A stretch of 63,649 nt of DNA. Origin: CAZJHX01 sp964545715 (lineage in GTDB: Bacteria; Myxococcota_A; UBA9042; GCA-2863065). Every line of letters starts with the position of its first letter. Position 1 is the first letter of the stretch. Of this stretch, positions 1 through 9,600 are shown in pieces. The DNA is taken from NCBI GenBank assembly GCA_964545715.1, contig CAZJHX010000054.1, positions 1 through 63,649 of the forward strand, in the 5' to 3' direction. Below the pieces are notes generated by a model. It ran no database searches. It saw only the letters and a program-made list of their open reading frames with translations, and was not told where the DNA came from. Both the position numbers and the translations under genes were made by a program.

Positions 1-1051
1 CCCGACCGTCCTCGTCGGCGATATAGAAGGGGTACGGCTTACCGTAGAGCTGACGCTGCCCCTGATACTTGACGTAGTTCTCCTCAGGCCAGGGCACATG
101 GTGCTCCGGGTCCTCCACGCCGTGGTTCGGGCCGCCGATCAGGGTGTCGCCCTCGGGCTCGGAGCGCTCTCGAAGCCCCTGAGCCAGCATCGATCGCGCC
201 AGGTGAGACATGTGGCAGCGAGCGCACTGGGAGTCCGGGATCAGGTTCGTCAGCCGGTGCGTCCGTACGTGCCCGAGCTCGTCTCGGTCCTGGGTGATGT
301 CCGCGGTCTCTGCGCGGCTCGAGTCGCTGGTCGGCATGTGACAGGCGTTGCAGCCGCTCGAATAATAGCGCCCCGGCAGCTTGGGACCGTCGCGGTACAC
401 GTGACACTCCACGCACTGCTGCTCAAACGTGGGCCAGAAGGCGCGGGCGACGGGGTCTGTAACGTGATCGGGCACCGCGCTGGGCAATCGCTCCACCTTT
501 TTGACCGTCCCGAACGGCTGCTCGGCGGGGACCCAGCGATCCTCCGCCGCAAAGACCCCATAGCGCGGCGCTTTGTCCTGGGTGCCCGCAAAGTGTCCAC
601 CTCCCGCAAGGGTGCCCACCAGAGTCGCCCGGTTCATGAGCAGGCTGTTCTCAGTGATCGTCGTGTGGCAGTTGCCGCCGGCCATGATCGAGCTGCCGCA
701 GGTGCGAATGGCGACCCGGTAGTCCGCCGGATTCAGAAACTGGATCACGTCCAGCGGCAGCTCGTCCAGGACCTGCAGCGGGGGATCATCAACAAGCTGG
801 GACCCGGGCGTGCTGGTGTTGAAGGACACGTCCACGGTGACATGTGCGCCCTCTTTCGTCAGCGAGTCCGGGTCGCCGCCGTGACAGTCCACGCACCGCA
901 GGGCGGGCCCACCGTAGTGGATCTGCTCGACCTCCCGGTGGCAGTCGGCGCTCATGCAGCCCTCGGCGACGCTCTGGGGGACCGGCGCCTCGTAGCCGTC
1001 ACCGCAGCCGGCGACGACGCTGGATCCGATCCAGAGCAGTGCGCTGACCAA
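1..1051 (-). CDS. multihaem c-type cytochrome lipoprotein, 3' end off window
   Basis: About 350 residues are readable on the minus strand, open to the left edge. A TTG at 1051 gives a short signal peptide ending in a lipobox (VVAGC), so the protein is probably an envelope lipoprotein; no ATG lies upstream in frame. Haem sites in order are CMSADCH (CX4CH spacing), CVDCH, a possible distant C...NCH site, CVECH, CNACH and CARCH, so at least five haems. Two sites are followed by Met (CHMP, CHMS). It is divergent from the haem lipoprotein at 1161, with about 110 bases between them. The role is presumably periplasmic electron transfer; I cannot assign a subfamily because the C-terminus is missing. 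Confidence 0.85.
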   Translation of the reverse strand, partial: MVSALLWIGSSVVAGCGDGYEAPVPQSVAEGCMSADCHREVEQIHYGGPALRCVDCHGGDPDSLTKEGAHVTVDVSFNTSTPGSQLVDDPPLQVLDELPLDVIQFLNPADYRVAIRTCGSSIMAGGNCHTTITENSLLMNRATLVGTLAGGGHFAGTQDKAPRYGVFAAEDRWVPAEQPFGTVKKVERLPSAVPDHVTDPVARAFWPTFEQQCVECHVYRDGPKLPGRYYSSGCNACHMPTSDSSRAETADITQDRDELGHVRTHRLTNLIPDSQCARCHMSHLARSMLAQGLRERSEPEGDTLIGGPNHGVEDPEHHVPWPEENYVKYQGQRQLYGKPYPFYIADEDGR

Positions 1052-1160
1052 CGACCTTGCGCCAGGCCAGAGTTTGGACGCGTTGGGGTCGCGCTGACCC
1101 GTCGGCGATGCTGGAATATTGCTAGTGATCGCTGCGCCTCTACAAGACGATACCAGCGCC

Positions 1161-1646
1161 ATGAGGGCCAAACCCCCCCATGTCGACCGTCCTTTGCGCA
1201 GCGTCATAGCCGTCCTGATCACGGTATTGACCCCCGCCTGTGCCGAGGTCGACAACCCGTACCTGGAGCCGCCGCGACCCCGCTACAACACCTATGTAGA
1301 GACCATCCAGCCAATCGTCGGCGCACGTTGCTCATTTCTGCCGTGCCACGGCTCCAAAGACCGAGCGCTGACCGTGTATGGGGTGGGCTTTCTGCGCGCG
1401 TCGCCGCTCTTTGCGGGCACGCCGCTGACCGAGAACGCGCTGACCGAAGACGAGCTGGACTGGAACTACGACGCCATGCGCCTGCGGCTGATCGACACCG
1501 AGTCGGCCGGCGAGGCGCACCTGCTGCTGAAGTGCCTGGATCCGGACGCGGGCGGGGCCGTGCACGCCGACGGCTACGTCGTCTTTTACAGCGACCAGGA
1601 CCCGGACTACATCGCGCTGCGGGATTGGATCGCGACCGGACTATGA
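1161..1646 (+). CDS. small mono-haem lipoprotein
   Basis: The ATG at 1161 is followed by an Arg/Lys-containing N-terminus, a hydrophobic stretch and the lipobox TPAC, so it should be lipidated and exported. A single haem site with CX4CH spacing (CSFLPCH) lies in the first third. The C-terminal DPDYIALRDWI resembles the end of the small cytochrome domains found in planctomycete and myxobacterial multihaem proteins. An in-frame start at 1119 would add 14 residues before the signal peptide and is less likely. The stop overlaps the start of the downstream barrel gene (ATGA), so the two are translationally coupled. Confidence 0.8.
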   Translation: MRAKPPHVDRPLRSVIAVLITVLTPACAEVDNPYLEPPRPRYNTYVETIQPIVGARCSFLPCHGSKDRALTVYGVGFLRASPLFAGTPLTENALTEDELDWNYDAMRLRLIDTESAGEAHLLLKCLDPDAGGAVHADGYVVFYSDQDPDYIALRDWIATGL

Positions 1647-2761
1647 GGCGCCACCTCACCATCGCCGTCGCGCTCGTCGCGTGCAGCACCGCCGCTCACG
1701 CCCAGCAAAAGGACCCGATCGGGCTGCGGGGCGAGACCGGCGTGTCGATCTACTCCAACGACGATCAGTTGACGGTCATCAGCCCGTGGGCCGAGGTCCA
1801 CCAGGCGGTCGGTGGCCCGGTAACGATCGGCGCGGGGTGGAAGGCGGACGCGATCTCATCGGCCAGCGTCGACGTGATCTCCGCCGCAACGCAGCCGCTG
1901 GAGGAGCTGCGCAACGAGGGGTCGCTGGAGGTCGAGCTGGACTGGCGGACCGTGCGGGCCTCGGCGGGCTATTCGGGCAGCGTGGAGACCGACGCCGTCG
2001 CACACTATATCCGCGCCGGGGGCGAGCTGGACCTCTTCAAACGCAACCTCACGCTGGGGCTTGGCTACGGGCTCGGCCTGGATTCGCTGGGCCAGAGCGG
2101 CCAGCCGTCCGATCAATGGCGCGGGCGGAGCGCACACGTGGTCGACGTTACCGCGACGCAGGTGCTTTCAAAGACCACCGTCGGCCAGGTCGGCTACAGC
2201 ATGGCCCATCAGAGCGGGCTGCTCTCCAGCCCGTATCGGCGCGTGCCTGTCTTGCCGCGAGACACGGCACAGCAGGTGCCGACGGCCGCGCAGTGGGTCG
2301 CCGAGCGTCATCCGGACACCCGCAGCAGGCACGCGTTCTCGTTGCGCCTGGAGCAGGCGTTTTTGGGCCGACTGTTCTTGAGCGCGTCGTGGCGCGGCTA
2401 CCTCGACACATGGAGCATGCGCAGCCACACCGGACGATTAGGGCTGACCGCGGATGTGGGTGGCGGGTTCGCGATCGAGCTGTCGGACCGCCTGTACTGG
2501 CAGTCGCGGGCGTCGTTTTATCGCGGCATCTACACGGTCAATCGCGACTTCATCACCCGCGACCGGCGCCTCACGAAGCAGCTGTCCAACATCGGCCGCA
2601 CGGCGCTGTGGTTCCGCCGCAGCCCGCTTGCGATCGTCGTGGTCGGCGAGCTGCACTGGACGGCATACGACGACTTCCAGGCGATCCAAAACGGCAAGCT
2701 GGTGCCGTTTGAGCAGACACTGGGATGGGTCGGTCAGATCGGGGTCAGCGTTGAGTTGTAG
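1643..2761 (+). CDS. DUF3570-type outer-membrane beta-barrel protein
   Basis: A 372-residue protein with a cleavable signal peptide ending in AHAQQ. The rest alternates short amphipathic strands, ends in a strand-like VSVEL, and holds the segment ADAISSASVDVISAAT, which I associate with the DUF3570 family. Members are outer-membrane barrels of unknown substrate. It overlaps the preceding haem lipoprotein by 4 bases. A small DUF4266-like lipopeptide is encoded convergently just downstream, a neighbour commonly seen with DUF3570. It may house or anchor the neighbouring lipoprotein cytochromes; that is inference from position only. Confidence 0.75.
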   Translation: MRRHLTIAVALVACSTAAHAQQKDPIGLRGETGVSIYSNDDQLTVISPWAEVHQAVGGPVTIGAGWKADAISSASVDVISAATQPLEELRNEGSLEVELDWRTVRASAGYSGSVETDAVAHYIRAGGELDLFKRNLTLGLGYGLGLDSLGQSGQPSDQWRGRSAHVVDVTATQVLSKTTVGQVGYSMAHQSGLLSSPYRRVPVLPRDTAQQVPTAAQWVAERHPDTRSRHAFSLRLEQAFLGRLFLSASWRGYLDTWSMRSHTGRLGLTADVGGGFAIELSDRLYWQSRASFYRGIYTVNRDFITRDRRLTKQLSNIGRTALWFRRSPLAIVVVGELHWTAYDDFQAIQNGKLVPFEQTLGWVGQIGVSVEL

Positions 2762-2767
2762 CTCTGG

Positions 2768-2992
2768 TCAGTTGCAGCCGCAGCCACCGCCGCCGCCCTG
2801 GTCGCCGCCGATGGAGCCCTCGCGAATCGAGAGCAGGTGCGGCCGGTATGCTGCACCGAGTCGGGGGGCCAGCTGCATGTGGGGGTGGCTGAGGATCTCG
2901 CGCTCCCACGGCTTGACGGCCACACACCCGGCGAGACCACCGGCGACGGCCAGCAGAACGAGGGCACACAGCAGCGAGATCAGACGACGCAC
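2768..2992 (-). CDS. DUF4266-type small lipoprotein with Gly-Cys tail
   Basis: 74 residues: signal peptide with lipobox LAGC, then VKPWERE and a C-terminal tail GGGGGCGCN. This pattern of PW-R motif and Gly-rich CGCN end matches DUF4266. Its two terminal cysteines could carry a metal or a modification. It is convergent with the DUF3570 gene (6 bases between stops) and divergent from the haem lipoprotein at 3000, with only 7 bases between the two start codons. The start is GTG. Function unknown; the family is usually encoded next to DUF3570 proteins. Confidence 0.8.
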   Translation of the reverse strand: MRRLISLLCALVLLAVAGGLAGCVAVKPWEREILSHPHMQLAPRLGAAYRPHLLSIREGSIGGDQGGGGGCGCN

Positions 2993-2999
2993 CTGGTCA

Positions 3000-3521
3000 G
3001 TGTCGCGGTGGACGGGGCGCGGTCAAGCGCTAGCCGTCGCGCTATTGATCGGGATCGGCGCCATGGCGGGCTGTGTCGGCTCCGGGGCCGGTGTACCCGA
3101 CCTGGAGGAGGCATCCGGCGCCATCCCGGCGAGCACGGCCGACATCCTGCTGTTGTTGGAGGCGCGTTGCGGCCAGCAATGCCATCGCGGCGGGGCGGCC
3201 CCAAAGGGCCTGTCTTTGGAGCCCGGACGTGCGCTGCAGCTGCTGGTCGGTGTCGAGAGCGTCGAAGCGCCGGGCATGCTGCGCGTCAACCCGGGACACC
3301 CTGAGCAAAGCTACCTGATCAGCAAGGTGGCGCCGTTCGACAGCCGCCGCGTAGGGTCGCGAATGCCGAGGGGCGGACCCAACTATCTGTCCAACGCGCA
3401 AGTGCGCGCGCTCAAGGACTGGATCCGTGCGGGCGCCGCTCCCGACTGGCAGGCGGGGCAGGACACCGAGGACGTGCTGCGCCCGTCGGACTACGAGGAC
3501 GCGGGGTCGGTGGACCCATGA
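3000..3521 (+). CDS. small haem lipoprotein, CX3CH site
   Basis: A GTG at 3000 gives 173 residues with a signal peptide and lipobox MAGC. The one haem-like site is CGQQCH, that is CX3CH rather than CXXCH, an unusual spacing that recurs in this window. The C-terminal half (SYLISKVAPF, then MPRGGPNYLS and a terminal LKDWIRAG helix) resembles the small cytochrome domains that end many multihaem fusions here. The stop overlaps the start of the haem porin by 4 bases. The ATG at 3062 was not chosen because it would remove the signal peptide. Confidence 0.7.
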   Translation: MSRWTGRGQALAVALLIGIGAMAGCVGSGAGVPDLEEASGAIPASTADILLLLEARCGQQCHRGGAAPKGLSLEPGRALQLLVGVESVEAPGMLRVNPGHPEQSYLISKVAPFDSRRVGSRMPRGGPNYLSNAQVRALKDWIRAGAAPDWQAGQDTEDVLRPSDYEDAGSVDP

Positions 3522-4615
3522 GAGCAGCGCTGCTGGCGTGCGTCTTGATGGTCGCGCAATCGGCCGCGGCAGAGCCCCGGTTTGCGGTGCGCGAGGGCAT
3601 GCGCTGTGCCCATTGCCACGTCAACAGGACCGGCGGCGGCATGCGGACGCCGTTTGGGGTGTCGTTTGCCCAGACTGGTCTGCCGACGTTCAGGATGCCG
3701 GCCCCGTTCGACCCGGCGCTGGGCGCGTCCGTGGCGATCGGGGCCAACCTGCGGCTGTCGCATCTGACCACGATGCCGGCACAGACGTCGATCGCCGACA
3801 CGGTGCGCACGAGCGACGCGTCCAACTCTTTCGATATGACGGAGGGCAACCTCTACATTCGCGCCGACATCGTGCCGGACCGGCTGACCATCTATATCGA
3901 TGAGACGATCGCGCCCGAGGGGGCGTCGGCGCGCGAGGCGTTTGTGTTGGTGAGCGGGCCGATGGGCTCGTACATCAAGGCCGGACGCTTTCTGCTGCCG
4001 TTCGGGCTGCGGATCCCGGACGACGACGCGTTCATTCGGCGCGAGACGGGCTTCACCTACGCCAACCAGGACCTGGGAGTGGAGCTGGGGATCGCGCCCC
4101 ATCCGTTTTCGCTGTCGGTGGCCGTCACAAACGGCAGCCTGGGGGGTAGTGATCCGGACCCGTTCAAGCAGGTGACGGCGTCCGCGGACGTGGTGTGGTC
4201 GTGGGGACGGGCGGGGCTGTCGTTTGCGTACAACGACACGTCCAGCGACGACTTTGACCTGCAGACGATCGCCGGCGGCGCGCACGTCGGCATGCGGCTG
4301 GGACGGCTGATCGCGCTGGCTGAGCTGGATTGGGTCCACGGGTCGGGCAGCGGCGAGACGTGGGATCAGTGGATGCTGTATGCAGCGGCCGACTTCGAGG
4401 TCCTCAAAGGGCTTTACCTGCAGTTCGATTTCCAGGCCAACGACCCCCTGCTGTCCATGAAGAACAACGAGCGCGACCGCTTCTCGGTCGGAGTGAGCTG
4501 GTTTCCGATCCAGCTGCTGGAGATCCGGGCGCGTTACCGGATCAACCGCGATATCCCACAGCGGGTGAGTGGCAACGCAGACGATCTGCTGATCGAAGTG
4601 CACGGGGTGCTGTGA
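3518..4615 (+). CDS. outer-membrane porin with N-terminal haem c
   Basis: 365 residues: signal peptide (ending SAAAEP), one canonical haem site CAHCH at about residues 30-34, then a beta-barrel region with FRxNRD-like strands, an Asp/Gly-rich loop set and no helix-rich segment. The haem sits just before the barrel, so it may lie in the barrel mouth or form the periplasmic contact of an outer-membrane conduit. It is the third gene of a coupled cluster (4-base overlap upstream, stop and start sharing one base downstream). A relative with the same architecture is at 13263-14477. Confidence 0.75.
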   Translation: MRAALLACVLMVAQSAAAEPRFAVREGMRCAHCHVNRTGGGMRTPFGVSFAQTGLPTFRMPAPFDPALGASVAIGANLRLSHLTTMPAQTSIADTVRTSDASNSFDMTEGNLYIRADIVPDRLTIYIDETIAPEGASAREAFVLVSGPMGSYIKAGRFLLPFGLRIPDDDAFIRRETGFTYANQDLGVELGIAPHPFSLSVAVTNGSLGGSDPDPFKQVTASADVVWSWGRAGLSFAYNDTSSDDFDLQTIAGGAHVGMRLGRLIALAELDWVHGSGSGETWDQWMLYAAADFEVLKGLYLQFDFQANDPLLSMKNNERDRFSVGVSWFPIQLLEIRARYRINRDIPQRVSGNADDLLIEVHGVL

Positions 4616-5412
4616 TGCGTCTCGTGCTCGCGATATCGGTCTTGTTGGTCGCGTCGCAGGCGAGCGCCGTCGATCCGTGGACCGGCGCTGATCTCGTGGA
4701 CGGAAAGCGGCTCTACCGAGCGCTGTGTGCCGGGTGCCACGGGACGTCCGGCGACGGAAACGGCCCGGTCGCGGAGGCGCTGGAGATCCCCCCACGCGAC
4801 CTGACGCGGGCTGAGTACCGCTTTCGGTCGACCGCGAGTGGGACGCTGGCGACGCGCGAGGACCTGTTGAGGACTTTGACGTACGGGCTGCCCGGCACAC
4901 CGATGCCGCAGTGGGGCGACCAGCTCTCGCAAACGCAGATGAGGTCCGTGGTGCTGTACATCCAGGGGCTGTCAAAGCGCTTTGCGGCGCGCACCGCGGC
5001 ACCCACGATCCTCGTCGACCTGCCCGCCCTGAAGCCGGCCCCGGTGACCGAGGCGACGATCGAGCGAGGGCGCGTTTTGTACGGCAAGATGCGGTGCGGC
5101 AAATGCCATGGCCAGGCGGGCGAGGGCGACGGAAAGGCGGCGCCGGGGCTGAAGAACAACGACGGGAGACGCGCGGACGTTTTTGACTTCAGCTACGGCG
5201 TGTACAAGGGCGGCTACGGGCCGGGCGCGGTCTACCGCACGTTCGTGACCGGCCTGGACGGCACGCCGATGCCGAGCTACGGCGAGGCGTTGCCGAACGA
5301 GGCGGACCGCTGGGCGCTGGTGCACTACTGCCGGTCATTGACGCGGGATCGCGGGCTTTGGTTTTACCTGTCCGAGCCGCCGACCTGGGAGGAGCCCGTC
5401 GCCGGGCAGTGA
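4615..5412 (+). CDS. dihaem cytochrome c (periplasmic)
   Basis: 265 residues with a signal peptide ending in ASAVD and two cytochrome c domains. Haem sites are CAGCH near residue 37 and CGKCH near residue 160, each followed by the GxGDGxG loop of class I cytochromes. The likely Met ligands are in GTPMPQWGD and GTPMPSYGE. The start codon shares one base with the stop of the haem porin gene (TGATG). A paralogue ending the quinol-oxidase operon (11499-12221) has the same two-domain plan and the same GLDGTPMPSY motif. Role: electron transfer between an inner-membrane donor and the haem porin, by inference. Confidence 0.85.
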   Translation: MRLVLAISVLLVASQASAVDPWTGADLVDGKRLYRALCAGCHGTSGDGNGPVAEALEIPPRDLTRAEYRFRSTASGTLATREDLLRTLTYGLPGTPMPQWGDQLSQTQMRSVVLYIQGLSKRFAARTAAPTILVDLPALKPAPVTEATIERGRVLYGKMRCGKCHGQAGEGDGKAAPGLKNNDGRRADVFDFSYGVYKGGYGPGAVYRTFVTGLDGTPMPSYGEALPNEADRWALVHYCRSLTRDRGLWFYLSEPPTWEEPVAGQ

Positions 5413-5417
5413 GGCCT

Positions 5418-5810
5418 TCAGCCCGCGGTGACGGTGATGTCGAGCGCGGCGCCCATCAGGGTCAACACCCCGACCACGTCCGGGTCCAGATACAGCCCGA
5501 TCTTCTCGTCGCTGTTGATCTCGACGCTCAACGTGACGGTGACGTCTTCCAGCGTATTGATCTTGGCGGTGAGCGAGGACAGCTCCGCGACCAGGCTCTC
5601 GACGGCGTCTTCGGCCGAATCGGCGTCGACGACCGACCCGTTGACGATCCACTCGTCTTCGGGATGCGTCAGCGAGCTGTTGCCGATCTTGTCGCCAGCA
5701 CAGTGATACGCGTCGCACTTGCGCCCCAGCGCGGTGTTCAGCTGGTCCTCGGACTGGTTGCTGCCCGCAATGGCAAATGAGACGTGCGCTTTTCCGGTTT
5801 CTACAGCCAC
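5418..5810 (-). CDS. DUF4279-like protein
   Basis: 130 residues without signal peptide. An N-terminal VSFAIAG strand, a central HPEDEWIVNG segment, a helix with repeated leucines (AVESLVAELSSL) and a C-terminal LMGAALDITV strand follow the DUF4279 plan, a small cytosolic family often annotated as immunity-like or of unknown function. Convergent with the dihaem cytochrome gene (5 bases apart) and divergent from the SRPBCC gene. The assignment rests on pattern memory, so it is moderate. Confidence 0.6.
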   Translation of the reverse strand: MAVETGKAHVSFAIAGSNQSEDQLNTALGRKCDAYHCAGDKIGNSSLTHPEDEWIVNGSVVDADSAEDAVESLVAELSSLTAKINTLEDVTVTLSVEINSDEKIGLYLDPDVVGVLTLMGAALDITVTAG

Positions 5811-5836
5811 ATCTTCTCACTACCACGACCCGGATT

Positions 5837-5857
5837 CAGTTGTCTTCAGGTCAACTG
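5837..5857. promoter_or_regulatory. inverted repeat in divergent promoter region
   Basis: CAGTTG and its complement CAACTG flank a 9-base spacer in the 63-base gap between the divergent genes at 5810 and 5874. It could be an operator for either gene, but arms this short can arise by chance. Confidence 0.25.
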
Positions 5858-5873
5858 TGATACTGCCTGCTGC

Positions 5874-6518
5874 ATGAAGACTCGCAGCAAGATTCTGATC
5901 GCGGTGGTCGTCGCGGCGGCCGGCGCCGGTGGCTGGATATATATGAACGCGGGCCCCGAGCCGCTCAAGCCGGGCGAGATCACCGACGATGAGGAGACCC
6001 GGCGCCTGGACGCGGGAGAGATCCTGATCACACGCCTGGAGCCCACCGGCGGCAAGGGCGTGGCGGCTATGGCCAAGGCCGTGATCGAGGCCCCTGTCGA
6101 CAAGGTCTGGCCCGCCGTACGCGACTGCGAGCACTTCTCCAAGTTCATGCCGCGCATCCTCAAAAGCGAGCTGCGCAAGAAGAAGGGCGACGAGCTGCTC
6201 TGCTACGTGGAGATCGACATGCCCTGGCCGGTCGACGACCTCAAGGCCGAGACCCTCTCCAAGGTCGAGACCCTGCCGGACAATACGTTCAAGCGCTCCT
6301 GGAAGCTGGTGAGCGGCTCTTTTGAGCACAACAACGGCTCGTACATCGTGGCCCCATTCAAGGGCGACGCCAACCGCGCGCTGGTCACCTACAACGTGGA
6401 CGTCAAGCCCAGCATCCCGGTCCCAGACGCCGTGCTCAAGCGCGGTCAGTCCAGCAGCCTGCCCAAGATCTTTGTGAAGGTCGGCGAGCGGGTCGGCGCA
6501 GAGCCACGCCCCAAGTAG
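5874..6518 (+). CDS. SRPBCC / START-like domain protein, membrane-anchored or exported
   Basis: 214 residues starting at the ATG at 5874, with one N-terminal hydrophobic segment (about residues 7-23) that is either an anchor or a signal peptide. From about residue 60 the pattern is SRPBCC-like: VIEAPVDKVWPAVRDCEHFSKFMP, a WPVDD strand and a C-terminal helix, as in COQ10/polyketide-cyclase-type lipid-binding proteins. It probably binds a hydrophobic ligand in the envelope. It has no obvious operon partner. Confidence 0.65.
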   Translation: MKTRSKILIAVVVAAAGAGGWIYMNAGPEPLKPGEITDDEETRRLDAGEILITRLEPTGGKGVAAMAKAVIEAPVDKVWPAVRDCEHFSKFMPRILKSELRKKKGDELLCYVEIDMPWPVDDLKAETLSKVETLPDNTFKRSWKLVSGSFEHNNGSYIVAPFKGDANRALVTYNVDVKPSIPVPDAVLKRGQSSSLPKIFVKVGERVGAEPRPK

Positions 6519-6675
6519 CGCTGTCGAGCGCCCGATGCTGTTCTTGATCAATCCCGGGCCGCCACAGTCCAGGCGGGCTTTACGGCCGAGACGTGCACCT
6601 GCCAGAATGCAGACACTCTAGACATTGTGGCTCGGTGCGGCGGCGACATTTGCGGCGCCGCCTTGGGATTTCGAC

Positions 6676-9600
6676 GTGCGTGGAAGCAAGCCGACAGTCG
6701 GTACGGTCCTGGCGGTCATAGCCCTCTGGATTTGGGCGGAGCCTGCCCAGGCGCATTGGTTCGACCAGAACCATGACGGCAACTGGACGCGTGCCGTCAC
6801 GGGGGCAGCGGGCGCCATCAGCGGCGCGGGACCACAATACGCGGGCGTGATCTGGTCCTGGGCGGCCGTCCCCGGCGGAGCTTACAAAACACGCACGCCT
6901 CTGATCGACCTGAACGGCGACGGACAGCCCGATCTGCTCTCGATCGGGCTGGGACGACTCTCCGCGCACATCTGTGACAAGACCGCCAAGACGTGCGGCG
7001 GCGAGGGCAAGCAGTGGAATGTCAGCAGCGCCGGCACGACGTTTGTCGCCGGTGCGTACGACTTCGGTGACACCGATGCGCTGGAGATCCTCGCTTACTC
7101 GACGACCGGGGGCGGTCGGCTCGTGCTGTTCGATGCGCTGACCGGCCTGCAGCTGGCGAGCCGGCCTGCCGGCAAGGCCACCTGGGGGATTCGCGGCAAC
7201 TTCAAGGTCGTCGACGTGGACCTGGACGGCATCCCTGAGATTCTGTGGCGCAGCAAGGACAACAACGCGACCGATCTCCACGTCACCCGGCCCTGGAGCG
7301 GCGCGGCGTGGACGATGGAGACGAAGGATGTGCCGGACACCTACACGCTGGCGCGGCCGGGCAACGACGTCATGGTGGCGCGTCTGGCCCCGACGGATCC
7401 CAGGCCCCGAGCGGTTCACCAGTTTGGAGAGCGGCTTGTCATCTGGGACCCGGGGACGTCGGAGACCGACTTCGTCACCTATGAGAAGGCCGTCGCCCAC
7501 AGCACGTACAGCGGGTATGCCGGCCTCCTGATCGACACCGACGGTGACTCCAATCGCGAGGTGCTCTTTCCCGGCGTGGATAACCAGGCGCGGCAGGACA
7601 CCACGGCACATATCGCCGTTCTGGATCCAGGGGCGGCAGCCGGGGCCGCCTGGCCGTTGGCGCCGGCGGCCTTTGAGGTATGCACGGAAGCCGGAGTCGA
7701 CTGCGAGGGGGCCTGCACCGACGCCGCCCGCGGCCGATTGTGCTCGGCGCTCAACGGACCGCGCCTGCGCAAGTGGGGCTGCGCATTGGGCGGCAAGACG
7801 TATTACACCGGGCTCGTGCCGCCGATCGTGAAGTCGCTGATCGGTCGACCCACCGACATCGACGGCGACGGCAACCTGGAGCTGACCGTGGCGATCAGCG
7901 CCCCGACCGTGTCCAACCTCGACGGGCTGCGCGCTCACATCACGACCTGGGGTCCGTGCCCGGCGGTACCGGCCGGATGGGACCCGTCCGCCTCAACGGC
8001 GTCGACCTGGACGCCCGACAAGGGGCTGTGGTGGGACGGCGACGCGCCATCGACCTTCACCGTGAATGTGCTCGACCTGGCAACGGGTGCGGTCAAGGCC
8101 ATCGTTCCCAACGCCCGCCATACCTTCGTGGCGGAGCTGGACGGCGACGTGAGCAAGCCCGAGCTGATCGTCGAGGTTGGCACCGGTTACAAGGTGTACG
8201 GGTGGACGGACGAGCTGGTCGAGCTGGCGTCCTTCGATGAGGTCTGTGCGTTCGACGGTACCGGCTGCGAGGGGCCGCTCTATCCGGTGGGGCACCGGCT
8301 CGGGCTCAACCTGCGTGAGAGCCCGCGCCCGCTGGACCTGCTGACAAACAACGAGGCGGGGGTGCCCGCCGGCCTATTCACGGCAGACATCGACCCGGCG
8401 GGCGATACGGACGCGGGGCTGCCGGAGCTGCTGGCCAAAGACGTCAACGCCAACTGGGTGTACTGGCTGCGATTACGGAAGCTGGGGGACGGCTCGTACA
8501 AGCTGTACCGAGTCGCCAAAAAGCAACATACATGCGGGTCTGGTGGCAGCGTTGCGTATCGGCCGTGGAAGTCCGAGACGGGCGACGTGCAGCTGGCGGT
8601 GACCGGATCCAACGACGTCTGCGTCTTTTGGGACGGCAAGAGCTTCAGCGACTTGTTCAAGCTGCCGGCAGCCGACGTGCTGGGTGAGGGGGAGCACCCC
8701 ACCCGTCCGATGGTCGGCGATCTCGACCCCGGCGGGGGGACGCCTGTGGAGTATTTCCACCAGTGGCGAGGATGGCTGACCCTGGACAAAACCCTGCCCG
8801 ACAAGCTGAAGATGAAGCCGACGGGGACCTTTCTAAGCCAGTTCAATCAGCAGCTGGCGGATGAGGTGGACGGCGGGCCCCCCGGCGCGGCGCCGTTGGC
8901 GATTCACCGTCGCACCGACGCGATGGCGGCCCTACGCGGCGACGGCACCCTCGCGTTTGGGTTTGCTCTGGAGCCCGTCCCGTCTCCGTATCCAGTCGTC
9001 GCATGTTCGGATGATGCCGACTGCATGGCGACACACCCCTGCTCGGTGTGCAGCGGCGGCGTATGCGCGGCGGCGCAGTCCAGCCAGTGTTGCGCGCTGC
9101 AGCAGGCGCCCGCATCCGGGACGGCCTGGAGCGCACATACGTTCAACTTCGTCCGACCGGGACACTTTCGCGCCGGATCCGGTATCGACATCGCGCTGGT
9201 CGCCACCGCGCGGACGGTGGGTGCGACTTGTCCGCCGATCGAAGGCCAGACCGTCAGCTCCGAGCTCGTGATCCTGGACTGGGACAGCGAGGGCAAGACC
9301 TGCACGGCCGTCTCCAATCCGGTGGACGCGGGGTGCTACGGACCGGACATGCGAATGGTCACCGATGTCGGAAAGCCCCAGTCGGCGGGCGGCTGGGGCT
9401 TCGGCGTGCCCGACGGGCTGGATGGCTTGCAGGACCTGCTGCTGTCCGTGCGACAGCCCACGGGTTATCCCCGTTGGTATTTCGTGGACGCGGGGACCGC
9501 TGAGCCGATCTACGACTATTTCCATGTGCCGAACGACGCCGTGGCCCTCGTCAACGCGGATACCGGTGACGAGGCGACGGACCCGGCCCCCGAGCTCTAC

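Noticed and set aside
98..1642. Long plus-strand open frame opposite the left-edge cytochrome
   Set aside because: It encodes low-complexity sequence without domains; the minus strand carries five haem motifs and a lipobox. Only the part from 1643 in this frame (the DUF3570 barrel) is real.
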